A stretch of 64,000 nucleotides of DNA from Microbacterium indicum DSM 19969 (GCF_000422385.1 NZ_AULR01000002.1:186001-250000), one strand, 5' to 3'. Shown: positions 17,867-27,616, counted from the first letter of the stretch. Notes: generated by a model from the letters alone, not told the origin. A program made the numbers and translations.

Positions 17867-20436
17867 CAGGCCTCGTCCTCGGGGGCGAGCTCGATCGACG
17901 CGACCGCGAACTCGGGGCCCTCGGTGAGCACGAGCTCGTCGATGCGGCCGACGTCGGTGAGGTCGCTCTTCGCGAGAGCGATTAGCGCGATCTGGTCGGC
18001 GGGCGCCTGGATCTCGGCGCGCGCGACCTGCTTCTTCATCGACGCCTTCGCCTCGGTCTTCGCCCGGCGCACGCCGATCAGCGCGTCGCTCAGGGTGGCC
18101 AGGACGGCGGGGTCGCCGGCGGGCGCCGAGGCGACGGGCCATGCGGCCTGGTGGACGGAGCCCTCCTCGAACCAGCTCCACGCCTCCTCGGCCGCGAACG
18201 ACACGACGGGGGCGAGGAGGCGGAGGAGCGTTGACAGCGCCGTCCGGAGGGCGACGGCAGCCGAGGCGCCGGCGGCGCCGCCGTTGTAGGCGCGCTCCTT
18301 GACGAGCTCGAGGTAGTCGTCGCAGAAGGTCCAGAAGAACGACTCCGACACCTCGAGCGCCTTGGCGTGGTCGAAGGCGTCGAGCGCCTCGGTCGCCTGG
18401 GCGACGACGCGGTCGAGCGCCGCGAGCATCGAGAGGTCGAGGGGCTCGGTGACCTCGGCGCCCTCCGGCGCCTCGAAGCCGAGCACGAACTTGGCGGCGT
18501 TGAGGACCTTGATCGCGAGGCGGCGGCCGATCTTGATCTGCGTCGGGTTCTGCGGGTCGAACGCGGCGTCGGTTCCGAGGCGGCTCGAGGCGGCCCAGTA
18601 GCGGACGGCGTCGGAGCCGTGCTTGTCGAGGATGTCGGCGGGCGTCACGACGTTGCCCTTCGACTTCGACATCTTCTTGCGGTCGGGGTCGACGATGAAG
18701 CCCGAGATCGAGGCGTGCCGCCATGCCGTGCGGTCGTCCTCGAGGGCGCTGCGCAGCAGCGTCGAGAACAGCCAGGTGCGGATGATGTCCTGGCCCTGGG
18801 GGCGCACGTCGAAGGGGGCCACGAGGTCCCACAGCTCCTCGTCGCGCTGCCAGCCGCCCGCGAGCTGCGGGGTCAGCGACGAGGTCGCCCACGTGTCGAA
18901 CACGTCGGTCTCAGCCTCGAAGCCGCCGGCCTGACCGCGCTGCGACGCGTCGTATCCCGCGGGGACGTCGGTCAACGGGTCGATCGGGAGCGACGCGGCG
19001 TCGGGCGTCAGAACCGTCGCGTAGTCGCGCTCGCCGTTCTCGTCGAGGGCGTACCAGACGGGGATCGGCACGCCGAAGAAGCGCTGGCGCGAGACGAGCC
19101 AGTCGCCCGTGAGGCCGTTGACCCAGTTCTCGAAGCGCACGCGCATGAACTCGGGGTGCCACTCGATCTCGTTTCCGAGCGACAGCAGCTTGGCGCGGAG
19201 GTCCTCGCTGCGGGCGCCGTTGCGGAGGTACCACTGGCGCGTCGAGACGATCTCGAGCGGGCGATCGCCCTTCTCGAAGAACTTCACGGGGTGGTTGAAC
19301 GGCTTGCCGACGTTCAGCAGCTCGCCCGTCTCCTCGAGCAGCTCGACGACGCGCTTCTGCGCGCTGAAGACCGTCTTGCCCGCGAGCTCGGCGTAGGCCG
19401 CGACGCCCGCCTCGGTCGTGATCGCCTCGGGAGCGTCGGGCAGGACGCGGCCGTCCTTGCCGATGATGGTGCGGTTCGGCAGATCGAGCTCGCGCCACCA
19501 GATCACGTCGGTCACGTCGCCGAAGGTGCAGATCATGGCGATGCCCGAGCCCTTGTCGGGCTGGGCGAGCTTGTGTGCGAGGACGGGCACCTCGGCGCCG
19601 AAGAGCGGCGTCGTCACGGTCGTGCCGAAGGACGGCTGGTAGCGCTCGTCGTCCGGGTGCGCGACGAGGGCGACGCAGGCCGCGAGAAGCTCGGGGCGGG
19701 TCGTCTCGATCTCGATGTCGCCGGATCCGTCGCTCTTGTGGAACGCGAGGCGGTGGTAGGCGCCGGGACGCTCGCGGTCCTCGAGCTCGGCCTGGGCGAT
19801 CGCCGAGCGGAAGTCGATGTCCCACAGCGTCGGCGCGAGGTCCTGGTATGCCTCGCCGCGCTCGAGGTTGCGCAGGAACGCGAGCTGCGACGTGCGGATC
19901 GTGTCGTCGGAGATCGTGCGGTAGGTCTGGTTCCAGTCGACCGAGAGGCCCAGCTGGCGCCAGAGATCCTCGAAGGTCTTCTCGTCCTCGACCGTGAGCT
20001 TCTCGCAGAGCTCGATGAAGTTGCGGCGGCTGACGGGGATCTGGTCGGCGGCCTTGATGTTCTTGGTCGTGCCCTCGAATGGCGGCACGAATTCGGCGTC
20101 GTACGGAAGCGACGGGTCGCAGCGCACGCCGTAGTAGTTCTGCACGCGGCGCTCGGTCGGCAGGCCGTTGTCGTCCCACCCGATCGGGTAGAAGACCGTC
20201 TTGCCGCGCATGCGCTCGAAGCGCGCCTTCACGTCGGTGTGGGTGTAGCTGAACACGTGGCCGATGTGGAGGGATCCCGACGCGGTCGGCGGGGGAGTGT
20301 CGACCGAGTAGACGCCGGCGCGGCCGACCTCGGCGGCCTTCGCGCGGTCGAACAGGTAGGTGCCCTGCTGCTCCCAGCGCTCACCCCACTTCGCTTCGAG
20401 TCCCTCGAGCTTGGGCTTGTCGGGGATGGACGCCAT
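17866..20436 (-). CDS. valS: Valyl-tRNA synthetase (archaeal-type)
   Basis: An 856-residue class I aminoacyl-tRNA synthetase that charges tRNA-Val. The HIGH motif is at residues 57-60, in the context PPPTASGSLHIGHVFSYTHTD, and the KMSKS motif is in RKKMSKSKGN. That HIGH context and the missing C-terminal coiled-coil arm are features of the archaeal/Rickettsia-type enzyme, not of the usual bacterial ValRS (PPPNVTG...). The ATG at 20436 is preceded by AAGGAG. A small coupled gene follows it. No T-box was found upstream; instead a hairpin repeat lies at 20529-20595. Confidence 0.95.
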   Translation of the reverse strand: MASIPDKPKLEGLEAKWGERWEQQGTYLFDRAKAAEVGRAGVYSVDTPPPTASGSLHIGHVFSYTHTDVKARFERMRGKTVFYPIGWDDNGLPTERRVQNYYGVRCDPSLPYDAEFVPPFEGTTKNIKAADQIPVSRRNFIELCEKLTVEDEKTFEDLWRQLGLSVDWNQTYRTISDDTIRTSQLAFLRNLERGEAYQDLAPTLWDIDFRSAIAQAELEDRERPGAYHRLAFHKSDGSGDIEIETTRPELLAACVALVAHPDDERYQPSFGTTVTTPLFGAEVPVLAHKLAQPDKGSGIAMICTFGDVTDVIWWRELDLPNRTIIGKDGRVLPDAPEAITTEAGVAAYAELAGKTVFSAQKRVVELLEETGELLNVGKPFNHPVKFFEKGDRPLEIVSTRQWYLRNGARSEDLRAKLLSLGNEIEWHPEFMRVRFENWVNGLTGDWLVSRQRFFGVPIPVWYALDENGERDYATVLTPDAASLPIDPLTDVPAGYDASQRGQAGGFEAETDVFDTWATSSLTPQLAGGWQRDEELWDLVAPFDVRPQGQDIIRTWLFSTLLRSALEDDRTAWRHASISGFIVDPDRKKMSKSKGNVVTPADILDKHGSDAVRYWAASSRLGTDAAFDPQNPTQIKIGRRLAIKVLNAAKFVLGFEAPEGAEVTEPLDLSMLAALDRVVAQATEALDAFDHAKALEVSESFFWTFCDDYLELVKERAYNGGAAGASAAVALRTALSTLLRLLAPVVSFAAEEAWSWFEEGSVHQAAWPVASAPAGDPAVLATLSDALIGVRRAKTEAKASMKKQVARAEIQAPADQIALIALAKSDLTDVGRIDELVLTEGPEFAVASIELAPEDEA

Positions 20437-20528
20437 GGCGGACTCCTTGCGATGTGAGCGGCACGGTGTGTGCGTGCCAGATGTGGTGGGTCCCGCCCAT
20501 TCTACGGGGCGGGCGCCCGCGCGGACGA

Positions 20529-20595
20529 CTCGCCTTCCCGCACACGGATCCCCGGCGTGCGTGTGCGGGAAGGCGAGATCTCCGAGGTTGTGCGG
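20529..20595. repeat. Hairpin element VI, copy 1
   Basis: A perfect 18-bp stem, CTCGCCTTCCCGCACACG (20529-20546) with its complement (20560-20577), and a 13-nt loop containing GGATCC, followed by the conserved tail ATCTCCGAGGTTGTGCGG. Nearly identical copies lie at 21525-21592 and 22193-22269 in the same orientation. The rest of the 247-bp valS-nuclease gap holds only GC-rich sequence and three more GGATCC sites. Confidence 0.9.
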
Positions 20596-20683
20596 AGAGG
20601 GCGTAGGCCCGTCCACAGGCCGGATCCGGGGGAGTTGTCCACGGATCCGCCCGGCCGCGGATCCGGCGTGCCAGTGTGCCGCC

Positions 20684-21517
20684 ATGGACCTGATCGGCCG
20701 CGTGGCGGCGAACGGCGGCGTGATGCGCACCGATGCGCTCCGATCCGCCGCGGGCGGGAGCCGGCACGCGATCGATCGGGCGGTGCGCGCGGGCGCGCTC
20801 GTGCGGCCGTCGCGCGGTTGGATCGCCGTGCCGTACGCGGATCCGATTCTGTTCGCGGCGGCGGAGGTGGGCGTCGTCGTCAGCTGCGTCACCCGCGCCG
20901 CGCGCCTCGGGCTCTGGGACGTGCACGACCCGCATCACCACGTGGCCGCCGACGCCGCCCGGGCGCTGCGCCGCCCCACCTCGGCGCGCGTCCACTGGGC
21001 GCGGCCGCTCGTGCCTCGACATCCGGGCAGCCTCGAGGACGGCATCGAGAACGTGCTCGCGCTCGTCGCGGACTGCCAGCCGTACGAACAGGCGATCGCG
21101 ATCTGGGAGTCGGCGTTCCGGAAGGAGCTCGTGTCCCCGGATCAGCTCGCGCTCCTTCCCTTCGGGCCCAACGCGCGACGCATGCTCGCCGACGCGATGC
21201 CGTTCTCGGACTCCGGCCTCGAGAGCATCTGCTACCACCGGCTCCTCTGGCTCAACATCCCGATGGAGCGCCAGGTCTGGATCCTCGGGCGCCGCCGCGA
21301 CCTCAAGATCGGCGCGCGCCTGATCGTCGAGATCGACGGCGGGCACCACGTCGACGCGCAGCGCCTCGCCGACAACGAGCACGACGCGCAGCTGCGCCTC
21401 GCGGGCTACCACGTGATCCGCGTCGGCTATCGGCAGATCTTCGACGACTGGCCGACCGTGCAGGCCTTGATCACCGGGGCGATCGCGCGCGGGCTGCACC
21501 TCGACAGGCGCCCATGA
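20684..21517 (+). CDS. DUF559-like nuclease with N-terminal AbiEi-like helix-turn-helix
   Basis: A 277-residue protein. The first 50 residues (GRVAANGGVMRTDALRSAAG, then AGALVRPSRGWI) resemble the winged-helix domain of AbiEi-type antitoxins. The C-terminus has LIVEIDGGHHVDAQRLADNE and LAGYHVIRVGYRQIFDDW, the pattern of Vsr/DUF559 PD-(D/E)XK nucleases. It probably binds and may cut DNA; its partner and target are unknown. No clear ribosome site precedes the ATG at 20684. It is bracketed by two copies of the hairpin repeat and convergent with a methyltransferase gene. Such solitary genes are common in Microbacteriaceae. Confidence 0.75.
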   Translation: MDLIGRVAANGGVMRTDALRSAAGGSRHAIDRAVRAGALVRPSRGWIAVPYADPILFAAAEVGVVVSCVTRAARLGLWDVHDPHHHVAADAARALRRPTSARVHWARPLVPRHPGSLEDGIENVLALVADCQPYEQAIAIWESAFRKELVSPDQLALLPFGPNARRMLADAMPFSDSGLESICYHRLLWLNIPMERQVWILGRRRDLKIGARLIVEIDGGHHVDAQRLADNEHDAQLRLAGYHVIRVGYRQIFDDWPTVQALITGAIARGLHLDRRP

Positions 21518-21524
21518 CGCGCAG

Positions 21525-21592
21525 CCGCACAGATCTCGCCTTCCCGCACACGGTTCCGCGGCCTGCGTGTGCGGGAAGGCGAGATCTCCGAG
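21525..21592. repeat. Hairpin element VI, copy 2
   Basis: The same 18-bp stem (21535-21552 with 21566-21583) and 13-nt loop, extended outward by AGAT/ATCT to a 22-bp perfect stem. It has the left flank CCGCACA (21525-21531) but lacks the right TGTGCGG. It fills the 76-bp gap between the convergent nuclease and methyltransferase genes, where it can terminate both. Confidence 0.9.
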
Positions 21593-21593
21593 C

Positions 21594-22172
21594 TCAGGCT
21601 CGGCGGGCGACGAGGGACGACTCGCGGCGCCGCGCGCGCCGCGTCGCGTAGTCGACGACCGCGAGCCCCCTGGCCCGGAGCTCGGCGGTCAGCCGCCCGA
21701 GACTGCGATGGATGCCCGTCGCCACGGCATGGTCGTAGGGCGCTCCGTCGTCGCCTTCGAACCAGCCCACGAGCATCGATCCGCCGGGCTCCAGCACCCG
21801 GGTGAGTTCGTCGAGAGCCGGGCCCGGATCGGGGGAATGGATGAGGGAGAACCACGCGAGGACCCCGCCGAACGACGAGTCCGGGAAGGGCATCCGCGCC
21901 ATGTCGCCGGCGACGAACGCGGGGCGCGGGAACCGCGCGAGGGCCGACGCGACGAACTCCGCCGAGAGGTCGACGCCGACCACTTCGTGGCAGGATCCCA
22001 TCTCCGCGGCCCAGTGCCCCGGGCCGCACCCCGCATCGAGGATCGGGCCGGAGGCTCTCGCGGACCATCCGAGGATCCGGTCGCGGTCGTCCTGCGGGAG
22101 GAGGTCGACGTCGCCGAGAAGCTCGATGTACTCCGCGGATCGCGCGTCGTACGCGGTTCCGACGTCTCCCAT
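21594..22172 (-). CDS. Class I SAM-dependent methyltransferase
   Basis: A 192-residue methyltransferase of the Methyltransf_11/25 type. Motif I is ILDAGCGPG, motif II ends in VVGVDLS, and the post-motif region FVAGDMARMPFPDSSFGGVLAWFSLIH is typical of small-molecule enzymes. The substrate is not predictable. The start ATG has no ribosome-binding site, and a -10-like TAGCCT lies 6 nt upstream (22179-22184), so the transcript is probably leaderless. It lies between hairpin copies 2 and 3. Confidence 0.85.
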   Translation of the reverse strand: MGDVGTAYDARSAEYIELLGDVDLLPQDDRDRILGWSARASGPILDAGCGPGHWAAEMGSCHEVVGVDLSAEFVASALARFPRPAFVAGDMARMPFPDSSFGGVLAWFSLIHSPDPGPALDELTRVLEPGGSMLVGWFEGDDGAPYDHAVATGIHRSLGRLTAELRARGLAVVDYATRRARRRESSLVARRA

Positions 22173-22192
22173 GCGCCGAGGCTATCGGCCTC

Positions 22193-22269
22193 CCGCACAG
22201 ACCTCGCCTTCCCGCACACGGATCCCCCGCATGCGTGTGCGGGAAGGCGAGATCTCCGAGGTTGTGCGG
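22193..22269. repeat. Hairpin element VI, copy 3 (most complete)
   Basis: The same 18-bp stem (22203-22220 with 22234-22251) and 13-nt loop, with both outer flanks CCGCACA (22193-22199) and TGTGCGG (22263-22269), which can pair to close a larger structure. It lies between the methyltransferase promoter and the ileS promoter. Confidence 0.9.
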
Positions 22270-22309
22270 CGGGACGAGGAGAGGGATCCCCGCGGCCGCG
22301 CGCGTCGCG

Positions 22310-22315
22310 TAGAAT
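22310..22315 (+). promoter_or_regulatory. -10 element of the ileS T-box transcript
   Basis: TAGAAT (22310-22315) is a near-consensus -10 and would start transcription at about 22322, just before the T-box leader. No convincing -35 is visible. Confidence 0.55.
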
Positions 22316-22321
22316 CGAGGC

Positions 22322-22524
22322 ACACGCACCGATCCGGCCATCACCGGGGAGCTCGCGGAAGAACGGGGGTCCGCCCCTCAGTAGAACCGCGCGGGGCAGG
22401 CCCGTCACAGCCGCAGTGAGAGAGGCGCCGCCGAGGCGCACGCGGGGTGGTACCGCGGCCGGAGCTCGCACAGGCGAGAACGGGTCGTCCTCGCAGTCCG
22501 ACACCACGGAACTGCTGGAGTGAG
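22322..22524 (+). ncRNA. T-box riboswitch, translational, isoleucine-specific
   Basis: The leader has an ultra-short stem I: CCGG (22334-22337) and CCGG (22344-22347) enclose a loop with the specifier ATC (22340-22342), an Ile codon. The T-box sequence TGGTACCGCGG is at 22448-22458, and its TGGT suits the ACCA end of tRNA-Ile. Near the end, GCAGTCCG (22493-22500) can pair with CGGAACTGC (22507-22515), with CTC/GAG extending the stem over the Shine-Dalgarno GGAG (22517-22520). This is the known actinobacterial design in which uncharged tRNA-Ile frees the ribosome site of ileS. Confidence 0.92.
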
Positions 22525-25500
22525 ATGACCTACCCGAAGAGCTCGTTCGGCCCCGCCGCCGACGCCGTCACGCCCTCGCCGCGCTTCCCCGAGATCGAGC
22601 AGGAGATCCTCGACTTCTGGAAGCAGGACGACACCTTCCGCGCGTCGATCGAGCAGCGCGAGGGCGCCGACGAGTGGGTCTTCTACGACGGCCCTCCCTT
22701 CGCCAACGGCCTTCCGCACTACGGCCACCTCCTCACGGGCTACGCGAAGGACCTGTTCCCGCGCTTCCACACCATGAAGGGCCAGAAGGTCGACCGCGTC
22801 TTCGGCTGGGACACCCACGGGCTCCCCGCCGAGCTCGAGGCGATGAAGCAGCTCGGGATCACCGAGAAGAGCGAGATCCTCGACATGGGGATCGACACCT
22901 TCAACGCGAAGGCGCGCGAGTCCGTCCTGCGGTACACCGAGGAGTGGAAGAGCTACGTCACGCGCCAGGCGCGGTGGGTCGACTTCGACGGCGGCTACAA
23001 GACGCTCGACACCTCGTACATGGAGAGCGTGCTCTGGGCCTTCAAGACGCTCTACGACAAGGGACTCGCCTACGAGGGATACCGGGTGCTGCCGTACTGC
23101 TGGCGCGACCAGACCCCGCTGTCGAACCACGAGCTGCGGATGGACGACGACGTCTACCAGATGCGCCAGGATCCGTCGGTGACGGTGAGCTTCCCCTTCA
23201 CGGGCGAAAAGGCCGAGCATCTCGGTCTCGCAGGCGTCGCGGCGCTCGCGTGGACGACGACCCCCTGGACCCTCCCCAGCAACTCGTCGCTCGCCGTCGG
23301 CCCCGACATCGTCTACGTCGTCCTCCCTGCTCCCGCCGCGAAGGAGGGCCTCGCGGCCCGTCGCGTCCTGCTCGCCGAGGCGCTGCTGCCCGGCTACGCG
23401 AAGGACCTCGGCTACGAGTCGCCGGAGGACGCGGCGGCGGCCGTCGAGAAGCGCCTCACGGGATCCGAGCTCGGCGGCGCGCGCTTCGAGCCGCTCTTCG
23501 ACTACTTCGCCGACGTCGAGAAGTGGGGCATGGAGAACGCGTGGCAGGTCCTCGTCGACGACTACGTCACGACGAACGACGGCACGGGCCTCGTCCACCA
23601 GGCCCCCGCGTACGGCGAGGACGACAAGCGCCTGAACGACGCCGCGGGGATCCCGACGATCCTGTCGCTCGGCGACGACGGCCGCTACCTCTCGATCGTC
23701 CCCGACTTCGAGGGCGTGCTCTGGCAGGACGCCCAGATGGACATCGTCCGCAAGCTGCGCGGCGAGGGCCGGCTCCTGCGCCTGCAGTCGTACGAGCACA
23801 GCTACCCGCACTGCTGGCGGTGCCGGAACCCCCTGATCTACAAGGCCGTCTCGAGCTGGTTCGTCCGCGTCACCGACTTCAAGGACGACATGCTCGCGAA
23901 CAACGAGCAGATCACCTGGGCGCCCGAGAACGTCAAGCACGGCCAGTTCGGCAAGTGGCTCGAGGGCGCGCGCGACTGGTCGATCAGCCGCAACCGCTTC
24001 TGGGGATCCCCGATCCCGATCTGGAAGTCGGACGACCCCAACCACCCGCGCATCGACGCGTACGGCTCGCTCGCCGACCTCGAGCGCGACTTCGGCGAGC
24101 TGCCGCGCAACGAGCAGGGCGAGGTCGACCTGCACCGTCCGTACATCGACGCCCTCACGCGCCCGAACCCCGACGACCCCACGGGAACGTCGACGATGCG
24201 CCGCATCGAGGACGTGTTCGACGTCTGGTTCGACTCGGGCTCGATGCCGTACGCCCAGTTCCACTACCCGTTCGAGAACAAGGAGTGGTTCGAGCAGCAC
24301 TCGCCCGCCGACTTCATCGTCGAGTACATCGGGCAGACGCGCGGCTGGTTCTACCTCATGCACGTGCTGTCGACGGCCCTGTTCGACCGCCCGGCGTTCT
24401 CGAAGGTCGCGGCGCACGGCATCGTCCTCGGCAGCGACGGGCAGAAGATGTCGAAGTCGCTGCGCAACTATCCCGACGTGAGCGAGGTCTTCGACCGCGA
24501 CGGATCCGACGCCATGCGCTGGTTCCTCATGTCGTCGAGCGTGCTGCGCGGCGGCAACCTCATCGTGACCGAGGAGGGGATCCGCTCGGGCGTGCGCGAG
24601 TTCCTGCTGCCCCTCTGGAACTCGTGGTACTTCTTCTCGACCTACGCCAACGCCTCGGGCGACGGCTACGAGGCCACCTGGCGCACCGACTCGACCGACG
24701 TCCTCGACCGGTACATCCTGACCCTGCTGGGCGACCTCGTCCGCGACGTCGACGCCGACCTCGAGGCGCTCGACTCGACGACCGCGACGGCGCGCCTCCG
24801 CGACTTCGCCGAGGTGCTCACGAACTGGTACATCCGCCGTTCGCGCGACCGGTTCTGGGCGGGCGTCGGGGACGACCCGACGAGCCGCGAGGCGTTCGAC
24901 ACGCTCTACACCGTCCTCGAGACCCTGACGCGGGTCGCGGCGCCGTTCCTCCCGCTCGTGTCCGAGCGCGTGTGGCAGGGGCTCACGGGCGGGCGCAGCG
25001 TGCACCTCACCGACTGGCCCGACGCCGCCGCCTTCCCGGCCGACGACGAGATCCGCGCCGCGATGGGCGCCGTCCGCGAGGCGTCGAGCGTCGCGAATGC
25101 CCTGCGCAAGAAGGAGGGGCTGCGCGTGCGTCTGCCCCTCGCCGGCCTGACCGTCGTGACAGCCGGATCCGCGGGCCTCGCGCAGTTCGAGGACATCCTG
25201 CGCGACGAGCTCAACGTCAAGAAGGTCACGCTCGACGAGCTGCACGGCGACACCGCCGAGGCGTACGGGATCTCGCAGCGCCTCACGGTCAACGCCCGCG
25301 CCGCCGGGCCTCGGCTCGGCAAGCAGGTGCAGGTCGCGATCAAGGCGTCGAAGACGGGCGACTGGTCGGAGGCAGCCGGAGTCGTCACCGCCGGCGGGCT
25401 CGAGCTGCAGGAGGGCGAGTACGAGCTCGCGCTCGACACCTCGTCGCGACCCGCGGGCGAGGCGATCGCGACCCTCCCGAACGGCGGCTTCGTGATCCTC

Positions 25501-25821
25501 GACACCGTCACGACCCCCGAGCTCGAGGCCGAGGGCCTCGCGCGCGACGTCATCCGCGCCGTGCAGGACACCCGCAAGAACGCCGGCTTCGACGTCAGCG
25601 ACCGGATCCGCCTGCAGCTGACGTTCGCGTCGGCCGAGGACCAGGCCGCCGTCGAGACGGGCTGGGACGTCGCGGGCGTCGCGGAGGAGACTCTCGCGGC
25701 CGAGCACGCGGTGGGCCGGGGCACCGACGGCGCCGAGTACGTCGCGACCGTCGCGGCCGGGACCTACGCCAACGCGGGCGACGTCGAGATCGGCGTCACC
25801 CGGATCGGAGAGAGCAAGTGA
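22525..25821 (+). CDS. ileS: Isoleucyl-tRNA synthetase (type 2, eukaryote-like)
   Basis: A 1098-residue class I synthetase charging tRNA-Ile. The HIGH-type motif is HYGH (residues 65-68) within [13 protein letters not shown], and KMSKS is at 641-645. HYGH and the long C-terminal region place it in the type 2 IleRS group, which is naturally resistant to mupirocin. Translation is controlled by the T-box directly upstream. ATG at 22525 was chosen because the sequestrable GGAG lies just before it; the frame is open further upstream only through the riboswitch. Its stop overlaps the folC start. Confidence 0.97.
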   Translation: MTYPKSSFGPAADAVTPSPRFPEIEQEILDFWKQDDTFRASIEQREGADEWVFYDGPPFANGLPHYGHLLTGYAKDLFPRFHTMKGQKVDRVFGWDTHGLPAELEAMKQLGITEKSEILDMGIDTFNAKARESVLRYTEEWKSYVTRQARWVDFDGGYKTLDTSYMESVLWAFKTLYDKGLAYEGYRVLPYCWRDQTPLSNHELRMDDDVYQMRQDPSVTVSFPFTGEKAEHLGLAGVAALAWTTTPWTLPSNSSLAVGPDIVYVVLPAPAAKEGLAARRVLLAEALLPGYAKDLGYESPEDAAAAVEKRLTGSELGGARFEPLFDYFADVEKWGMENAWQVLVDDYVTTNDGTGLVHQAPAYGEDDKRLNDAAGIPTILSLGDDGRYLSIVPDFEGVLWQDAQMDIVRKLRGEGRLLRLQSYEHSYPHCWRCRNPLIYKAVSSWFVRVTDFKDDMLANNEQITWAPENVKHGQFGKWLEGARDWSISRNRFWGSPIPIWKSDDPNHPRIDAYGSLADLERDFGELPRNEQGEVDLHRPYIDALTRPNPDDPTGTSTMRRIEDVFDVWFDSGSMPYAQFHYPFENKEWFEQHSPADFIVEYIGQTRGWFYLMHVLSTALFDRPAFSKVAAHGIVLGSDGQKMSKSLRNYPDVSEVFDRDGSDAMRWFLMSSSVLRGGNLIVTEEGIRSGVREFLLPLWNSWYFFSTYANASGDGYEATWRTDSTDVLDRYILTLLGDLVRDVDADLEALDSTTATARLRDFAEVLTNWYIRRSRDRFWAGVGDDPTSREAFDTLYTVLETLTRVAAPFLPLVSERVWQGLTGGRSVHLTDWPDAAAFPADDEIRAAMGAVREASSVANALRKKEGLRVRLPLAGLTVVTAGSAGLAQFEDILRDELNVKKVTLDELHGDTAEAYGISQRLTVNARAAGPRLGKQVQVAIKASKTGDWSEAAGVVTAGGLELQEGEYELALDTSSRPAGEAIATLPNGGFVILDTVTTPELEAEGLARDVIRAVQDTRKNAGFDVSDRIRLQLTFASAEDQAAVETGWDVAGVAEETLAAEHAVGRGTDGAEYVATVAAGTYANAGDVEIGVTRIGESK

Positions 25822-27185
25822 CCTCCGCCGACGCGCAGCGCGCCGACGCCGTCTATGCGAAGCTCCTCGCCCGCGTGGGCGAGGGCTGGGTCGAGCCCCG
25901 CCTCGACCGCACGGCGCGCCTCCTCGCCTACCTCGACGACCCGCAGAAGACGTACCGCGTGGTGCACATCACGGGCACGAACGGCAAGACGTCGACCGCC
26001 CGCATGATCGAGAGCCTGATCCGGGCCCACGGCCTGCGAACGGGCCTCTTCACGAGCCCGCACCTCGTCCGGTTCACGGAGCGGATCCTCATCGACGGCG
26101 AGCCGATCGCCGACGAGGCCGTCGCCGACGCGTGGGACGAGATCGAGCCCTTCCTCGCGCTCGTCGACGCGGAGCTCGAGGCCGACGGCCAGGAGCCGCT
26201 GACGTTCTTCGAGCTCATCACGGTCCTCGCGTTCGTCGCCTGCGCCGACGCGCCCGTCGACGTCCTCGTGCTCGAGGTCGGCATGGGCGGGTCCTGGGAC
26301 GCGACCAACACGGCCGACGGCGACGTGGCGGTCTTCGCGCCGATCGACATCGACCACGCCGCGCGGCTCGGATCCACGAGGGCCGAGATCGCCGAGGTCA
26401 AGGCCGGGATCATCAAGCGCGGCGCGAACGTCGTGTCGGCGCACCAGGATCCGGAGGCGGCGTCGGTCCTGCGGCGCGTCGCCGCGGAGCAGGGCGCGAA
26501 GATCTCCTTCGAGGGCGACGAGTTCGCGCTCGAGAAGGACACCGTCGCCGTGGGCGGGCAGATGATCACGGTGCGCGGCCTCGCCGGCTCGTACGCCGAG
26601 CAGTACCTGCCGCTCTACGGCGCCCACCAGGGCCGCAACGCCGCCCTCGCGATCGCCGCCGTCGAGTCGCTGATCGGCGACGGCGGCCAGATGATCGTCG
26701 ACGACGTGCTCGAGCAGGGCCTCGCGGAGGCGACCTCGCCGGGCCGCCTGCAGCTCGTCGGCACCGAGCCGACCGTCATCGTCGACGCCGCGCACAACCC
26801 GCACGGCGCGGCCGCGCTCGTGACGGCGCTCGAGGACTCGTTCGACTTCGAGGAGTGGGGCGTCGTCTTCGGGGCGATGGGCGACAAGGACATCGCGGGC
26901 ACGATCGAGGCGCTCCTGCCCGTCACGGCGCACCTGTTCGCGACCGAGGCCGACAGCGAGCGCGCCGCCACGGCCGACGAGATCGCCGACGTCGCCGAGG
27001 AGCTCGGCCTGCGACCGACGGTGCATCCGAACATCGCCGACGCCGCCGACGCGGCGCGCGAGTGGGCGAACGAGGGCGAGAAGCGCGCCGTGATCATCGC
27101 GGGCTCGATCGTCCTCGGCGGCGAGGCGATCGCGCTCGCCCGCATCGAGGGGTGGAAGGCCGCCCGCATGGAGGACGACGCATGA
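25818..27185 (+). CDS. folC: Folylpolyglutamate synthase / dihydrofolate synthase
   Basis: A 455-residue enzyme that adds glutamate to folates and, in most bacteria, joins dihydropteroate to glutamate. The P-loop GTNGKTST is at residues 53-60, followed by [15 protein letters not shown] and the C-terminal ligase motif VDAAHNPHG. It starts with GTG at 25818, overlapping the ileS stop (GTGA), and ends in an ATGA overlap with the DUF4233 gene, so ileS-folC-DUF4233 is one coupled unit under the T-box. Confidence 0.95.
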   Translation: MTSADAQRADAVYAKLLARVGEGWVEPRLDRTARLLAYLDDPQKTYRVVHITGTNGKTSTARMIESLIRAHGLRTGLFTSPHLVRFTERILIDGEPIADEAVADAWDEIEPFLALVDAELEADGQEPLTFFELITVLAFVACADAPVDVLVLEVGMGGSWDATNTADGDVAVFAPIDIDHAARLGSTRAEIAEVKAGIIKRGANVVSAHQDPEAASVLRRVAAEQGAKISFEGDEFALEKDTVAVGGQMITVRGLAGSYAEQYLPLYGAHQGRNAALAIAAVESLIGDGGQMIVDDVLEQGLAEATSPGRLQLVGTEPTVIVDAAHNPHGAAALVTALEDSFDFEEWGVVFGAMGDKDIAGTIEALLPVTAHLFATEADSERAATADEIADVAEELGLRPTVHPNIADAADAAREWANEGEKRAVIIAGSIVLGGEAIALARIEGWKAARMEDDA

Positions 27186-27601
27186 CCGCCGCCGCGGCCG
27201 CGCCCCGCCCCCGCCGCTACCGCTCCCTCCCGGAGAAGCTCGGATCCGTGATCCTCGGCTTCGAGTCGATCGTCGTGTTCCTCGTCGGCCTCGTCATCTA
27301 CGGCCTCAAGGCGCTGCCCGAGCCCATCGCCCCGTGGTGGGGCATCGTCGCCGGCTCGGTGCTGTTCGTCGTGACGATCGCGCTGAGCGGCACGCTCCGG
27401 TGGGCGTGGGGCCGGGCCGCCGGGTGGGGGCTGCAGATCCTCATCGCCCTCGGCGCGTTCCTCGTGCCGGGGATCCTCATCGCCGCCCTCGTGTTCGGCG
27501 GCATGTACGCCTACGCGATGATCGGCGGTTCCCGCATCGAACGCCGCATGAGCGCCGAGGCCGCGGCGCGCGCGGCGGCCGGCGACCAGGCGCAGCCCTG
27601 A
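27182..27601 (+). CDS. DUF4233 membrane protein
   Basis: A 139-residue membrane protein with about four transmembrane helices, for instance VILGFESIVVFLVGLVIYGL and the last, ALGAFLVPGILIAALVFGG. DUF4233 proteins are encoded immediately downstream of folC across actinobacteria, and this one overlaps folC by ATGA. The function is unknown. It is not obviously linked to folate chemistry; coupled translation suggests a fixed ratio to FolC. Confidence 0.85.
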   Translation: MTAAAAAPRPRRYRSLPEKLGSVILGFESIVVFLVGLVIYGLKALPEPIAPWWGIVAGSVLFVVTIALSGTLRWAWGRAAGWGLQILIALGAFLVPGILIAALVFGGMYAYAMIGGSRIERRMSAEAAARAAAGDQAQP

Positions 27602-27610
27602 CGCGCCGGG

Positions 27611-27616
27611 TAGCGT
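27611..27616 (+). promoter_or_regulatory. Putative ndk promoter (-10 TAGCGT)
   Basis: A TANNNT hexamer 10 nt after the DUF4233 stop gives ndk its own start with a leader of about 38 nt. The -35 region is weak. Confidence 0.35.

Noticed and set aside
20437..20683. A T-box in front of valS or the nuclease gene
   Set aside because: No TGGTACCGCGG-like sequence or specifier stem is present; the only structure is the repeated hairpin.
20684..22172. A restriction-modification system formed by the nuclease and the methyltransferase
   Set aside because: The genes are convergent and separated by a terminator. The methyltransferase has small-molecule type motifs, with no DPPY/NPPY or PC motif of DNA methyltransferases.
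20529..22269. A CRISPR array made of the three repeated hairpins
   Set aside because: The copies are about 1000 and 670 bp apart with genes between them, not 30-40 bp spacers, and no cas gene is present.
22405..25707. A 3.3-kb open frame antisense to ileS
   Set aside because: It mirrors the codon bias of ileS; the sequence is composed almost only of Arg, Asp, Glu, Val, Leu and Ala with no recognisable domain.
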